This document shows, piece after piece, positions 9,360 through 23,710 of a stretch of 64,000 bases of DNA. The notes under the pieces are model-generated. The model was not told where the DNA came from, did no database searches, and saw nothing but the letters and a program-made list of their open reading frames with translations. Made by a program: the position numbers and the translations under genes. Each line of letters opens with the position of its first letter. Position 1 is the stretch's first letter. Source of the stretch: Cercozoa sp. M6MM (Eukaryota > Endomyxa: Ascetosporea); NCBI GenBank assembly GCA_040357565.1, contig JBDODJ010000046.1, one strand, 5' to 3'.

Positions 9360-12300
9360 TTACAGCTTTTCGAGAATAACAGCTGCGCCGGCAAGAATCC
9401 ACTTTTCGGGTGCGTCCTTGGTCTTCAATCGGCTGCAAGAGAACACTCATTGTTTAGTTTAGACACAGTTGGTCCGTCAATTGTCCTTTGTACCTTTCCA
9501 TGATGAAAGTTGGTCCGCGCTGTTCAGTGCGATACACAGGGCAACCAAAGATGCCACTCGCGTCGAGTCGATCACTTGGCACCGACCGAATATTGACAAC
9601 CGGCAACTCTGTGAGCATCTCACCGTGCACAGCGTCGGAGATGACACCGGCGGAGCTGTCCCAGCTTGCTCCTTGTAGATAGCCCAGTTTGCAATAGACG
9701 CCGTCTCGAGGACGAGATTCGATTTCCTGCGGCTTCTTCTTGGTCACATCAGTCAGAAGCGACAATGAGTCGAGGTCCAAGTTGTTGCGTTGTGCACTCA
9801 CTTGCATCACAGCTGAAAGCAGTTGAATACGTCAGAATTCGACATTCACGTGCATGATGGAGATATAGTACCTGTGAGGAACGACTGCGGTTTGAAGAAC
9901 AGCGACAAGTCCACAACAAGCGGGATGTTTTGCTGCGGGTAAAGGAAGAGTTATTAACTCCAGAAACTGCTAAATGTGAACAAAAGTTACCGGATCATCG
10001 ACCCAAGAACGCAGTTGATTGGCACGCTGCATCAAGTCCTCGATCCACGCACCCAGGGCGCGCAGTGAGGGACACGCGTTCTTTTCCCACTTGGACGGAA
10101 CACGATTCATGAAGATCGAGTGCTGCATCTCCTCCAGCGTCGTTGTCATGGACAGTTTGCCTTGACGCGCGAGCGTGAGATCGCTGCAGTCCTTGCGCAT
10201 GATGTTAACGAGACGGCACATTTGCTCGCACTCTTGGAGGAACACGGTCTGGTACGGGTCACGCTCTGCAGGCACAACACTCTCGATTGTGTCCATGTCA
10301 AAGTCGATGCCTTCGATCGTCTCCTGAATCGACTCTATCATGCGATCGACGCGCGCATTCGTGCTTGTGCTGGCAGCGCCACCCACTGCGGTACCCGAAG
10401 CGTTGAGTGCCAGAATGTACTCAAACACTGTGTTTGCGTACTCCATTTGCAGCTTCAAATCGACGTTCGGATGCAAGCTACATACAAGGGAGAAACCTCA
10501 AGGATTGCAGCTGTCTCTTGACGCAGATGGCATACGTAGTAATTTACCCAAAGTAAATCGGACTCTCGAATCGCAGTTTGGACTCAATGTAGCGGAAGTA
10601 GTCGTCAAAGGGCATGACCGGTGGCGAGTTGAAAGAGTATCCACTCGATGCATCTTGGTCCGACAGGTATGGCGACAGCTCGGCACCGTCAAAGATCTCT
10701 TCCTTTAAGTAATGCTCCATGTAGGTCGTTGCAACAATTCGGTCACGACCATCGGTGATGTGACCACCTATACAAACTCAGTGCAAGATGCCGTATGGCA
10801 GATATTAGCAATCAAAGAAGCTACCCCAGATAATTTCGGAGAAGATGTAACGAAGATCGCGCCATGGGATTGTGTCGCCGCCACTTTCCATGTACTTCGA
10901 CAACACAGCGGCAGCGTCGCGAAGGTCAGCAGCACCGAAAGGATACACTGCATTCCAACCTTGAGCACCAAAACGCTTGCGCTCGATGAAGATGGCATGA
11001 CAGAGAGCGAGCGAGAACAACATTGTCTTCTCCTTTTGCGAACGGAACTCAAAGGCGTCCCGAGAGAACGAGGCGAAAGCGCGGCTCAAGTTGGCCTTCA
11101 GTCCCGAAGGCGGCTCTGACACCAGCACGATACTCTTTTGGAGCAGCGTCGCCGGCATGAGTTTGCTCGGCTCAGCCGACAAAAACAGGCGGAAGTTCTC
11201 GTGCACGTCTTCTTGCCCCTTCAGTTCCTCAATCTCCTTGTCGAGCAAAGCGCACCAGCGAGGCATGAGATGAATGTTCTCGAGTGCGACCCAGTCGCCC
11301 TTCTTGACGGCATCGGCCATCTTGCTGGCTGCGACGGATTCTTGTCCCTGACCCATGCTGATGCGATGAATGTGTACGCTGTTCTCTGAGCCGTGCAGTT
11401 TCTCGGCAGCCGCAGCGAGGGCACTGATTGGATCGGAACCAGGCGTCAGCACCAAGAAGATTGGCACTTCGGGCAAGCTGTCGCGGATAGAGTCGGTGAG
11501 CACGTCATCGAAAGACATGCCGGCGTCCAAGTTGATGTACATCTCGCCGTGAGGAAGGGACTCGGTACAGAAGCGTCTTAAGGCACTTGGCATCTGGTCA
11601 GGACGAAGGCATCGGCAGATCAGCAGCTTTGCGAACAGATCGTCTTCGTCAAGCTTGCGGTACTCGAGGGGAAGCGGCTCATTAAAGGCGTTCGGATGGT
11701 TGTACCACTCCTCGAATCGCTTTGTGGACGACTTCATATCCTTAATCAACTTCTCAAACCCAGACAGCTCCGAGAGTTTCATTGCAGCATTGTAGCAACC
11801 GACAGGAAGCCAAGGGAACGGGGACTCTTGGTTGAACTTGCGCGGCGCGCGCAGCAAGAAGTCGAATCGTGCTTCGTCAAAGCCAGGCAAGGCGCCTCCT
11901 CGCATCAGCGTGAACAGCATCTGAGCCGCCAGGATAAGCTTGTGATCGGCAAAACATCCGCGGGCCACCCAACGGAAGATGGTGAGTCGAAGAGACAGAC
12001 ACAGATTTTGCACCCGTTGGGGTGTCTTTTCCGCCACCTCGGCTTCACGGATTGACTTGTAGAAGTACCGAATGAACTCTTCGAGCGAATAACGGTACAT
12101 GTACGACACTTGATACAGCTCTGTGAGCAGAAAGTAGAGCTGCGAGGCCTCGAAGGCAACCGACGAGTACTGATTGCGGAGATTGTTGATTTCGATTTCC
12201 TTGACCTTGGCTTCGCTGACGCGCTTTTCGATTTCCACCGCGGTTTTCTTCGTGTGCTCCAGACCTTCAACCAAAGCCACGTCGCTCAGAATATCTTCTG

Positions 12301-15300
12301 GTGCATTCGACAGTTTCAGTAGCAACTCGTTCTCGAGCTCGGCAAGTCGCACTCTGTCGGCATTGATGCTGCGAACCAACGCGGAGCGTTCCTCCTCGAG
12401 CTCGGGCCGCTCCTTGTTTACGACCAAAGCCAGCAGCTGGTGCTTCAGTTGCTCGGGCGTCACCAGGAAGTTGATCACTGAGCACTGGGAGAAGACCTCA
12501 GGACTGTATACGGGGTTGCTCAGGCGAGAGCACAAGAAGAGACGGAACTGAGGATCGACCATGATCTCTTCTCCGGCAAAGTACAAGTACAGACTTCGAC
12601 CCTTCTTCTTGAAACTCTTCGACAGCACAGGGTCGAGTGAGCTGTCGATGGTCTCTCCGACGTTCTCCAGGAACACAGTTCTGCCGTCTTGAATCGCCCT
12701 GGAGATATTTTGCAGCCACTTACCCTTGCCTGCAGACACGACAAGCAAGTTGTCGACGCGTTGTTTGATCCACTTGGCAGCGGTTAGTTGCGGGTCGATA
12801 AACAACGGGTAGCGATCACTCTCAGACACAATGGCCGCATTTTCCAGTGAGGTGTTGTCAACTGGAAGTCCTTCGTTGGTCCAGCGAGCAAAGTTCGCGT
12901 CGTTCGCGAGGTAGTTAAGGGGAGTAATTTCGTCGCCGACTGGGAGAGAGCGGTTCTTGATGCCCTCGAACCACTCTTCAACAAGCTTGGAACGGAAGAA
13001 AGCGTCAAAAGGGCCTGCGTAGATCACAAAGGCGGCAGCAAGCGCCGAGTTGCCGATCAAGGTGCCACGACGGTCGTTCAGCTGGCGAATACCCTCACGC
13101 CAACGGTCACCCTCGCTGGAAAGACCATTGATCAGACGTTCTGCAAGGTTCAGTCTGTCCTTGCATCGCTGTGCCTGCTGCTCGACTTGATTCTTTTCTT
13201 CGATAGCTTGCTCGAGTGAACGTGTGACTTTCGCAAGACCAGCTTCAAGTTCAGCAACTTCGTTCATAAGTTTGTCAACAACGGCGTTCGCTTCAGCCAC
13301 TTCGGCAGCCGCACTCTCCGCGGCGAGCATCTTGGGCTTGACATACTTGTAAATCTTGTTGTATTTCACGATAGCGATGACCCAAGTGCAGAGCGAAGCC
13401 GCAGCACTCGAAACGCGCGACATTCCTTCGGGATTAAAGTGCTCGATCTGTCAAGAAACGCACCCATTGTAAATTAGTTTACAAATAATATACACTCCAA
13501 ACTGAAGTTGGAAGGAAAGCTACGTCAAGAATTGGCTGAAGCAGTGACAACGTGTCCTCCGGAATCTGCGTCGCGTCGAAAGCAGCAAGCTCTTGCATGA
13601 AGCGACCGACATTTCCCATCATGGCGCATGCGCGTTTCCACGAAAAGTCCCTGCGCTCGTTTTCCTTTAGGATGAGAACGGCCTTGGTCACATCCACAAT
13701 CGCGTCAGAAGGTGTCTTAAACGACTTCAACTGAGTCAACGAGTCCTTGCTTAGACACTGCACGGCTTCAGCGGCTGCCTCAAGGGCAGGCTGTGCCGCT
13801 GCCAGCTCCTTGTCGCACTCCTGCTTGATGGCTTCGCTCTTTTCGGCAATGACCTTTGCTTTGTCAGCCTCAACATTGGCGGCTTCCTTTTGCTTTTCGA
13901 CATGAGCACGCTCCTTTCCGCACTCTTCGATAAGTTTTGACGCAGAGGTACTCTTCTCTTCCACGATTTTCAGAGTTTGTGCAAGGTCCGCCTTCAGCTC
14001 CTTGACGTCGCGACTTGTTTTCATCAAAGTGGCTACACCCTTGTCCAGACGCTCAATTTCGAGATCGATTGAGTCTCGCTTTGTTTGTAGTAGCGTCTTG
14101 AAGTAAGAGATGAGCTCTAGGAACGATCTTGGAGTGGTAAACGTCTCACGACCGCAGGCTTCTTTGAACTTGACGGCCACCTTCGATACAGACAGGTGAA
14201 CATCAGCAAGGTGGTCGGCAAGTTTGTCGCGTTGCTCTTGGTCGTCGAGGTCTAAGAAACGACGAGCGACAGACTGCAAAGCATCAAGCGGCCAACTCTC
14301 GAAGGTATCCATGACGGTGCTGTTGAGAATGCTCGGGAATCTGCCGCACTTGAGGCGGAATGCCGGACCCACCGGCGAGAAGCACAGTGCCAGTTTCAGG
14401 TTTCTTCGAACACGTGAGATGAAAAGGTTGAAGATGCCCTCTCGATCTTCCGACGGAATTCCTGCCTGCTTAGCTTCGTTGCGCATGCTGTCAATGATTC
14501 CATCGAGGTCCTCCGACGTGTACAGATCGGGAATCTTGCCGGTCGCCAGGTAGTCGTTGATGTAAACATACCACTCCTCTTGGTATCCGGAATCAGCGAG
14601 TATCCAGCAGATCTTTTCGTTCTTGAGACCAGCCCGGACAAACAAACCTCGAATATCTTCCAACAGATCCGCTGACGAGTACGTGCGTGTGATGGTCAGA
14701 GTGAAGATGGACATGCCACACGCAAAGGCAGCCAATCGGCACAGAGACCGGCGACCGGAGCCACCGACACCAATAAGCAATGCATTTCCTCTCGGCAAAG
14801 TGAAGATACGTGCGATTTTTGTGACATGCGAGATAGCTTCTTCAAACAACACTAATGGCATCGCTGTGTAGCGTTGGTCATCGTTGTAATCCGAAAGTGC
14901 ACTTTCGATAGCGACACGCAGTTTCTCGTCGTCGTTGGCGTGATAGTCTTCCGTCTCGGCATTGTTTGAATCTGAGACGACCGAGAAACGAGGATACTCC
15001 TTTGTCGCGCATTCGGGGAAGTTAGCCATCGCAGTCGCTTCTAACAGCGAGTGGAACTTCTCCATGTCGGCAGCGCCGTTCAGTTTGTCACCGAAGACGC
15101 GTGCAGCCTCATGCTTCCACAATTGGCACCGTTGCTCGGAATCAAGCGGTTTCGTCATCATCAGGAGGCCTTGAGTCTGTGGACATTAAATAGGTTTAGA
15201 ATGGAGGTGCAGCAGAAGACAACGAGGAAGGGGTACCATGTTCGCAATCTCGTGCAGACTGAACAAGTACCAGAACTTGGTAGAGCTTGGTTTAAAAGTT

Positions 15301-18300
15301 GCAGACATCTGCTCGAGCAAAGCAATCGAAGCAGCGACCAGGTTTTTGCTGATTTCATGCGCGTCATCTCTGTCTTTCTCTCCGAAAGGCATGTAGTTCT
15401 CCACAAGAGGAACAAAAATGGATTTGATCTCCTCGCTTGAGGGACGTGAACAGTTGAACGAAATGAAACGATCTTGCAGACGCGGGTTGATAAAGAAAGA
15501 CCCGGAGGTCTGGTTCATCGTCGCCGCGTAGTACGTATCGTGAATCTCCTTGCGTTCGATTCGGTCAATGTCGTACCAGAAGCCGTAGTCAAGGTGCTGG
15601 AGAATGTGGTTCGTCGTTGCTTGTGTGCCTGAACTCATATTTTCAAAGCGTTGAGTCAAACCAAGACCGCATCGTTAGAAATTAACCGTACCATATGCTG
15701 AGGGTTCGGGCATGTTAATGTCTTCTATCAGGAAGGTCAAGCGAGACTCCTTCGGTCCGTAAATTCTGCCACTCTTCTTCTCAAGACTCTGTTCTTGGAT
15801 GCTGCGCAAAGACCCTTCTGTCGAGATGGCGTTGAGCCCAATCGTTACAAAAGGACTTTGCTGCTTGCGCAAACAATGCGAAAGCATGACCGTTTTCCCC
15901 GTTCCCCCGACGCCAACGCACATGAAGGGCGACGCGTCCTTTCGTTTCTGCGTCAGGTTGAAGAAGTACTGTAGCATCTTGGTTTGCGCGGTCTCCACCA
16001 CAATGTTTCGAATAACCACGTCTCCAGATGGCTCAAAGTAATTGTCTTCGGGACCTATCAGCTGATTCCAGGACCTGAAGGTCTTTCCTGAAGGATCTAT
16101 CGTCCAGTCGAAAACATTTAGCTTGGTTTCTGCTGTAGTGTCCATTTCAGGCCAAGGCACTGACTCTTCCGTTAGCGACAGCACCCAGTCGGAAAACACT
16201 TCTCTGTCGTTTCGCTCTTGGTCAACGCGCAGAGTAGCACCAAACGACCAAATGAACGCCATGATGAAAAAGTTCTCGAAGCAACTTGTGTCATTCATGT
16301 TGCTCGACGTAATAAGTCCCTCAAGGATTTGCACCATGGCTCGGATGAAGCTCAAGAGTTGACGAGGAACGACATGCTCGAAGGTACGCGTGAAATGCTC
16401 GAGGTTGCGCGAGGTGAGGTACTTGCCAAACAGTTTCTGCAGCACCGAGTGCTCCGACGACGGGCGACTGCGGATCCACTTGTCCACGAACGGTCGCCAG
16501 CCAATGTCGTTTTGGTTGATAAAGATCACGCCTGCTCGGGACACGGTTGCAGGAGTGGCGTTGGCGAGATCACCGATTTCAAAGACCAGACGCATTGAAT
16601 CGGAGAGAGGAATTCGCTCATTCGACACAAGCGTGAGGACCTTGTTGTCATCCTGCAAACAAGCACAGTAAAGATACAGCTTTACACAGAAACCCAATGG
16701 ACTGCTACCATGACTGTGTTCAGACTTTCAATCCACTCAGGGTCAATGGGACCGTCCAGAATAATCAGTTTCCACTTTTGAGCATGCGTGAACGGAGGCA
16801 CACAGCGAGACATGTTTCTCATGAGAGAACTGAGCATTCCGTCCTTCCAATCACTTGCAGCGAGCCAACCGTAAATCTCATCGTTCTTGATGGCCTTCGG
16901 ATTGAAGGCCTCGTAGACGGCAGGCTGGCCAAGACGGTTGTAGGCACCCGTCAATGTCTTCCAGACTTCGGTCTTGCCGGTACCAGGACCACCGATGACG
17001 AAGACCGAGTGGCGGATCTCCAATAACTCGCCTAGTTCGGCCACCTTCTGCAGGAATGCTGGATCCGGTTCCAACCCTCGCTCTTTTGTGACGGCGAGTG
17101 CCGCTTCTTCCAGTGACTTGTCGACTTGGCGCTCCACCTGCAAGCCACGGAACAGATCGTCGATCAGGCGCAAGAAGACGGGTCTGTCAAGAGCCGTGAT
17201 TTTCGGTAGATTGAAGTCGCGAAGAGCTCGCATGAGAATCTTCGATTCCTCAACGTCCGGTTCGGCACGTTTTAGACCACCTGCAACACGAAGCACTGCC
17301 TTCGTTGCCCGGAGACCCCAATCGTAGTGCGGTTGGGCACTCAGTAGCTCCTTAGCGAGTGCGTAGAGTTTGGTGAACTTGATGGCGAGTGGCCGCGCCC
17401 TCAAGAAGCCTTCGCTCAGCAGCATGTTTTCGCAAATGAGCATGATATCTGGCACAACCATGGCGCAGCTACGGAAGAGGGCCTTGAGATTTTCCGGAAG
17501 TTCCGTACGACCAGCATAACCCGGGTTCATCGTGATGAAACAGCCAACAGATGCCTCAAGTTTGATCTCTTGTCCCATGAAATCGAAGCGCTCCTTGCGT
17601 GCCTTGATGGCACTGAGAATACTGCCGAATTGTGTCGCGACGACGCTGAGCACTTCGACGGGGATTCGGTTAAACTCGTCAAAGCAACCCCAGGCACCGG
17701 TTTGACACAAACCCTTGAAGATTTGTCCCAGACTGTGCACGTTCATCTGTTCGGAGCAGTTGAAAACGTAGACGGGCAGGGCCAAAGCTCGACCAAGATC
17801 CTTTGTCGTCTCGGTTTTTCCTGTACCCGCAGGACCTGCAGGCGCCGCTCCCATGATCAGGCTCAAAGCTGTTGTAAGCGTGATGTAGCAGCGATCTGTG
17901 AGCGGGGTGATCACGAGACGCCCGGTGTTGCCGACGTACTCGTATCCATACGGGAAACTCGCGTCAGCAACAGACACTCCGGTGTCTAAATTTTTCCAAG
18001 AGTATCGCATCTGCGACTTCCATGCAAACTCCGTTGATTCGATGATGTTGTTTTTCACGAGTGCTTGCACAACATCGCGATTGTGCACGTCAACTGCCAG
18101 AAACAAAGTAGCATCGTACTAGTCGTTTGCAAAGTTGGATACATGTCACATGCTGATGCAGTACCTGTAATCAACGTGATAACCTTGGTGCGAATTTCTC
18201 GATTCAAGTCCTTGAGCGTCAACTCGATAAGGTCACCGAGACGTTCTTCGAGCACTTTGCTGTATTCTTTCATTGCGTTCTCGTCGCCGTCTTCCAAAGA

Positions 18301-21300
18301 CAAGAAAGCAGCTTCGACTTCTTCCGTCCATATTATTTGCGAAGTCGTTAGTGCTATTTGAGCACAGTGATCCATGAGCCACTCCGGTCGGGATTTTTCG
18401 ATTCCCCATTGGTCAGCACCGTTTTTAGCCACACGCAGTTTGTCTTTCAATGTTTTGCGCATGACGCCGATTGCTTCGTTGATCCAGTCCTCGACGTTTC
18501 CTTCACAATGACACTCGGTTGTGAACTCCACGTACTCGTCGCCATCTTTGCTGTGCATGCCGATGGCGTCCTTAGAGTGTTCGTCCTTGAACTCCAGTTT
18601 CGACACATTGTCAAAGCAGTCTGAAACCTCCGTTTGCACCATTTGCGGATTGTTGCCATTGGAAAGGAGCGACAGCAGGGCCGATGAACTCAAAAAGTAG
18701 AAGCGCGGACACAAGATTTTTTTGGCTTCGAGGTAGTTGTTAAGACTCTTCTCCGTGAGTTCAAGCTCAGCCTTAAGGCGCTCCAGCTTCAATCCGCGAT
18801 TCTTTTCGCAGCACGCCTCAAGTACCCGATCGATCGTCTTCGCGTGCTCCATGAACTCGATGTACTCTGAATCTATCTTGGAGAAGCGCTCTGCATCCTC
18901 AGGAAGCTGCTCACGGATATCCTCAGACCGGAAAATGGTTTCAAGCGAGAGCCAGCGCGATTGAACACTGATCCAATCTTGAAGAACGGCCTCCGTAGTT
19001 GAAAGCTGGGTCGACAGCGCTTCGGTTTCCACCGCAAAGTAATCAGCACTCGCGCCTTGCGCAATGATGCCTTGCACGACAGAAATTGACTCCTCGAGTG
19101 AGGTCAAGATCTCTTCTGTCACCTTGACAACGGTGCACCGAGCGTTGGATTCTGAGTCGAACTCAAACTTGAGGACGTCGTCGCCCTCTATCCAAGTTTC
19201 CTTCATTCTGGTGAGCTGCTTTGCAATCTTGAATTCTTTCTCTGACTGATCAACCACTTCCTCTACAGCTGCTTGATCGACGTCACGGAGAATATCGGAA
19301 AGAAACTGGGGCATCTCCGTGTCAATTCCGAAAAGCTCAACTAGTTTCCTGTGAGAGCCAACTTGTGATCATCGATTAAAAGGTAGCGGTCACATTAAAA
19401 CAAAACTGAGACGTGTATATGGAAAGCGAATGCAAAAAGATGTACTGCCAGTGTCGTTTTTCAAGCGAAGGGGAGCGAAGCAGCGTCACAAGTGGCAGTA
19501 CTCGCTGCCAACGCTTGACAACATCGTCCAAAGTCGCACAGGCTGCCCATGCACGGCACTCCTTGGGAAGGCCTCGAACCTGCTTCGCCAGTTTCTTTAT
19601 TTCGCCGAGAAGAACATCGGGCTGGACGTCGTTCCAAGGGGTTCGCGAGTAACTCTTAAACAAGGTGGCAGAGAAGGAGATGGCATCCCATAAACCCTTG
19701 AGGAGACTCGCTTCGTGGTCACACATCTCCAACTGAGAAACACTGCTTCGTTCGGATGGTTCGGCACAGTACTGTTCGCGCAGTTTGAGAGCTTCGACAC
19801 GACTTTCCCATGTCCGAACTTCTGCATCAAGAGAAGACAACGAGCGGTATGCTTCCGGGACTGCACGATCGAAATCTTCGCCTTCCATGCGAGAAGGTGC
19901 CTCCTTCACGAACTCCTTGCGGAAGCCCTGGAGTGCTTCTAACTCCGCCCATGTCATTTTTTGAGCACGATCACGAAGTCTCTCCAGTTCGTTGCTGAGC
20001 TGGTTAGAGATTTCAGCAGTCCGCTCGACCACATCTTCAATGTCACGAGGCAGCCTTTCCAAAGCAGCTTCGTCATCGACGATCGAGATGTTCTCGAATC
20101 TTTGCTGCAAAGCTTCACGTACGTCGCTCAGAGGTTCAAACATGCCCTTGAAACGACGCTCTTTTTCGAGAACATTTGCTCTGGTGACGAGAAGCTGAGC
20201 GACAGCCTTCATGGTTGGCTTTTTGTTTGCGAGGAGAGTTTTTTCAATTTTTTCGATACAACGTTGGGCGCGTTTGACGAAAATCGAGAACAGCAGCGTC
20301 TTTTTCTTTGTGTCTCGCTGCAAGAACATGAAGCTCATCTCGCTCCACTCTGAACACAGGGTAGCAAAGGCTGACTTTGTTTCCTCCATGTCGATGCGCA
20401 GTAAACGCGTGTCAAAGAAGGAAGGAAGAGCTTGTATGTTGTCCCGCACGCGGAAGAAGAACTCGGTTCGTGAAATGAACGCCTTCAACGAAGGAAGCTC
20501 GTTTTCGTTTGCACCAAACAACTTGACATCGGCTATCTCCTTGTCTTTGCCTTCTTCCGTGACAGCAGGTATTCCTTCCAGTTGCTCTGTGATTTGTACT
20601 CCGTTGCGCCCGAGAGACTTGCACCAGATCTCAAAGTCGTCGTTTCGGTCTTTACCGTGTAAGAATTCGTACTTCGATAACTGCTGCAGCAGTTCGTTGT
20701 AACTGCTCCGAGTTTGTTCCAAGCATGTCTTAAACTTGTCCTCCAGTCCCTTGATTTCAGCGTCGTTCTCTAACACGTGGGAAGGGGACACTTCTTCGAC
20801 TAGCGGAGGGATGTCATTTGCGACGTCCGTGATCTGAGAGAAACACATTTGCAGCTGATCCCAGATTGACTGCTTTCTTGAGCTCGCAGAGATCGTGCAT
20901 TCCCACCGATTGTCGCCTGCGGAGAGAAGACGGAGTGGCACCCGCAATAAGGGCACCCCGTCTTCAGGATTGCACAGGATCCTGAGAAGAAAGCCAGAAA
21001 TTCGCTGACAAAGCACGCTCAGCTCGGAGCAGAGTCGGTTGTTTGCGTCTGAGACAAATTCCTTCACTGCCGTCGGAGAAGGCGAATACTTGGACGCAGA
21101 CTTAGAAATCGAGTGAAGGGCCACACCTGCACAATGCACACTTATCGTCAAACCGTGAGAGCAACATTCCACACTTGGCAGTACCAGCTTCGCTGAAGAT
21201 GGCCTTAAGCTCGACTTCTCTTTGCTGCAAGAACTCCACCCAAACCGCCCGGAATTCTTCAAAGTCCAGCTGTTCCTTGCGAGCGGTGTCGAACTCAAAG

Positions 21301-23470
21301 GGCAGTTTCCGCAGCCGTTCACACAAGTCGTCAACAGCCGAACTCAACTCTTGCGCTGAGCTTTGAATGGAGAAGGCGCAGCCCACCAGTTGGTCACTCA
21401 GAACGCCCGTCAATGGTGAAACGAAGGTTGCCTCACCTCCCTTTTCTTCGAGAAGGCTCTCAAGCTCTGCAAACTCCTTCTCCAGAACCAATTTTGACGA
21501 CCGCGAGGTTTTGCGCAAGTTTTCGTTCTGAGTGCGGGCAAAGACCACGAGCTCTCGATACGAACGGTTGCTTTTCCGTGCCACGGCGCACAAAGAATTC
21601 AGTCGAGCGTCGCTCACCTGGAGAATTCCGTTCTCGTGAAGAACACGCGCCAGATGCATCAGAGCTCGCAGGTTCGGGTCCATGCCGCATGTGTAGACCC
21701 CAGTTTCAGAGTCATCACTCTCGCGTACTGTTATTGCTGGTCGCGACAGATCAACGTCCACCACTTCATTGCACAGTTTGTCCAACTCTGTGACAGCTGC
21801 CGCGCTCAACTTCGAGTTGAGCTGTTGCATCCATTTGTTCAGATCGTCTCGCGTAACCCCACTTCCTTCCACCTTCAGCAGCGCAAGTCGTTCCTTGATA
21901 CTTGAGCAGCGACGAAGCTGTGCAAACAGTGTGAACAACTTCTGGGCCGGCATGCCGGGAGTTTGCTCGCATTCGCTAAGCTCAATGTTCTGCAAGAGCT
22001 TCACTAGTTTGTTCCAAAACACTTCCTTGTTCTCAAAAATGCACTCGGTTAACGCGTTTCGGAGTAGGAGGGAGTCAATGCTTTCCACAACAGAGAATAG
22101 CGCGCACGACGCGTGCTCGTTGTTGTTCAAGGCAGTTCGACAGATCTCCGTCAAGCGTCGGTCGAGCTCAAGAATCTTGTTTCGGAAAGTCCAAAACGCT
22201 TCGTCGAACTCGGAAGTTGAAGCATCAAACATATCTTGAGCATTCTCTTTAATTTTGTCGAACGCAAAGCGGAAATCCGTGTAGCACTGTGCCAACAAGA
22301 CAGACATCTCATTGCCTTCTGAGCCGCCGATCGCGATCTTGTCGAGCTTCGAAAAGCCAATGAAGATGCGCAAGAACTCTTGCACGTCCACGTTGACGCG
22401 TTCCTTCAGTCGCAAGATCGGAAGCAAAACTTCCTCAGATATCTCGTAGTCCACTGCGTCGAGGATTTTTGCAGGCAGCGACTCAGCTGCCTCGCACATC
22501 TGCTTTCCAGAGTCCAAAATGTTCTGGCACTCGACGAAGTCCAACGCATCCAACTTTGACATGAACGACTCTCCATCAAGCAGCTCAGCTCCGCGAGCAG
22601 CAACCGATGCGACGCCGATCTTTAAAAAGTGAGTAACTGTCGGACGCAAGTCGACCGAGGTCTTGCACTTCAGAATCCCCTCAAAGCAGCCCAAAAGAGA
22701 CGCGAATGCTGTCACAAGTGCGTTGGTGTCAAGAGAGGTGTCCAGGCGACTGAGCGTATCCGAAATCGCTGACAAGATCTTGCACTTGATTTCTGCTGCA
22801 AACTTCAGCTCGCGAAGACGAAGCAGGTTCCGTCGCACTGTTCGAATTGCAGCACAGCCGGCTATCACGTCCGCTGGTTGAAGTTGGTCCGGGGTCGTAA
22901 CCAGATTCTGCAAAGCTGTACAGTCTGGCGCTTCCAAGAAAGCTTGACCACAACGTTCGATGTAGGTCTGCAGAGCCTTCTCATCGTCGGGGAGACAATA
23001 CTCAAAAAGCTCCACGAGCTTGGCGCTGTATTCGACATGTTTCTTGTGCAGCGTGTTGAAAGAAGTTGCCTCCGACTCGAATTCTTCAGTCGCAAGTGCA
23101 CTCTTGAAGTGAGGTCCGGGAGCTCGGCTCCACTTGGTGTTGCTAGAATTCAGACCTTGAAAGCCGGCAGGAAGCTTGACACGAGAAACGGCAGTTGGAT
23201 CCCAGTCGCCTTCAGGTTTGCTCAAGAGGACGAGTCTTCCTGTCGCCTCTGTTGGCAGTCCCTTTGATGTTTCCAGTTTGCCATCAACACCACGCCAAAC
23301 ATACACACAAGTGGCTTCCGCGGTGCTTCGGAAATCTCCTAGCTCCTGCATGTATTAAAAATGCCCAGACCTCGCGCTTAAAAAAGCACACTCAACCTCT
23401 AAACTTGGGGAAAGCTGGAAGAAAACTGCAGAAAGTCTACCTCGGAGGCTAGAATAGCGTTCAAATCCAT
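9360..23470 (-). CDS. Axonemal dynein heavy chain, outer-arm beta-like
   Basis: Motor subunit of ciliary dynein, about 4,400 residues in roughly 14 exons. The true start is ATG at 23470 (MDLNAILASE, exon 23441-23470) joined to exon 2 at 23345; an ATG at 23351 lies in the intron just before the acceptor. The tail and linker span about 23.3-18.2 kb. AAA1 has Walker A GPAGTGKTETT (about 17.82 kb) followed by YVFNCSEQMN, the axonemal form; AAA2 has GGPGTGKTEV (about 16.98 kb); AAA3 has GVGGTGKTVM (about 15.9 kb); AAA4 has GVGGSGRRSL (about 14.75 kb), with Arg replacing the Walker lysine. The stalk coiled coil and microtubule-binding domain lie at about 14.1-13.2 kb (FSWKRACAMMGNVGRFMQEL). AAA5/6 and the C-terminal domain follow, ending KWILAGAAVILEKL with TAA at 9360-9362. 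That ending (CPVYRTEQRG, LKTKDAPEKWILAG) is most like the beta class (DNAH9/11/17), not cytoplasmic dynein. Confidence 0.93.
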
Positions 23471-23710
23471 CCGGTATCAGAGAGCTTCCACCAAACCCTC
23501 GTAAACTTCGTCCTTGTGTGACCTGGGTCGAACGCTGAGTCTTTCTTGGGGTAAATTTAAATGTATTTACCAGGTAACCGCGCTGACGCACAAATTCAGG
23601 CTACGCAAATACCCATAAATCTACCGACAGCAGAGGCCAAACTTCAAACTGCTAGGTCCATTGGTTCTGTCCCAGCCTGAGTTATCATCAGAGTAAACAA
23701 CTCCGCATTA
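23471..23710. promoter_or_regulatory. Divergent promoter region between dynein and HPt genes
   Basis: Only 240 bp separate the dynein start (minus, 23470) from the HPt start (plus, 23711). An in-frame stop precedes the dynein ATG. No TATA box is obvious. A shared bidirectional promoter is inferred from the short head-to-head spacing. Confidence 0.45.

Noticed and set aside
21110-21180. Frameshift in the dynein heavy chain near 21.1 kb
   Set aside because: A 58-nt GT-AG intron (gtactg...gtgcag) restores the frame exactly; no mutation is needed.
23349-23351. ATG at 23351 as dynein start
   Set aside because: This ATG is directly followed by the splice acceptor (catgcag); a better start lies at 23470 in a short upstream exon with an in-frame stop before it.
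9360-23470. Cytoplasmic dynein heavy chain
   Set aside because: The AAA1 segment reads YVFNCSEQM (axonemal) and the C-terminus fits the beta outer-arm class.
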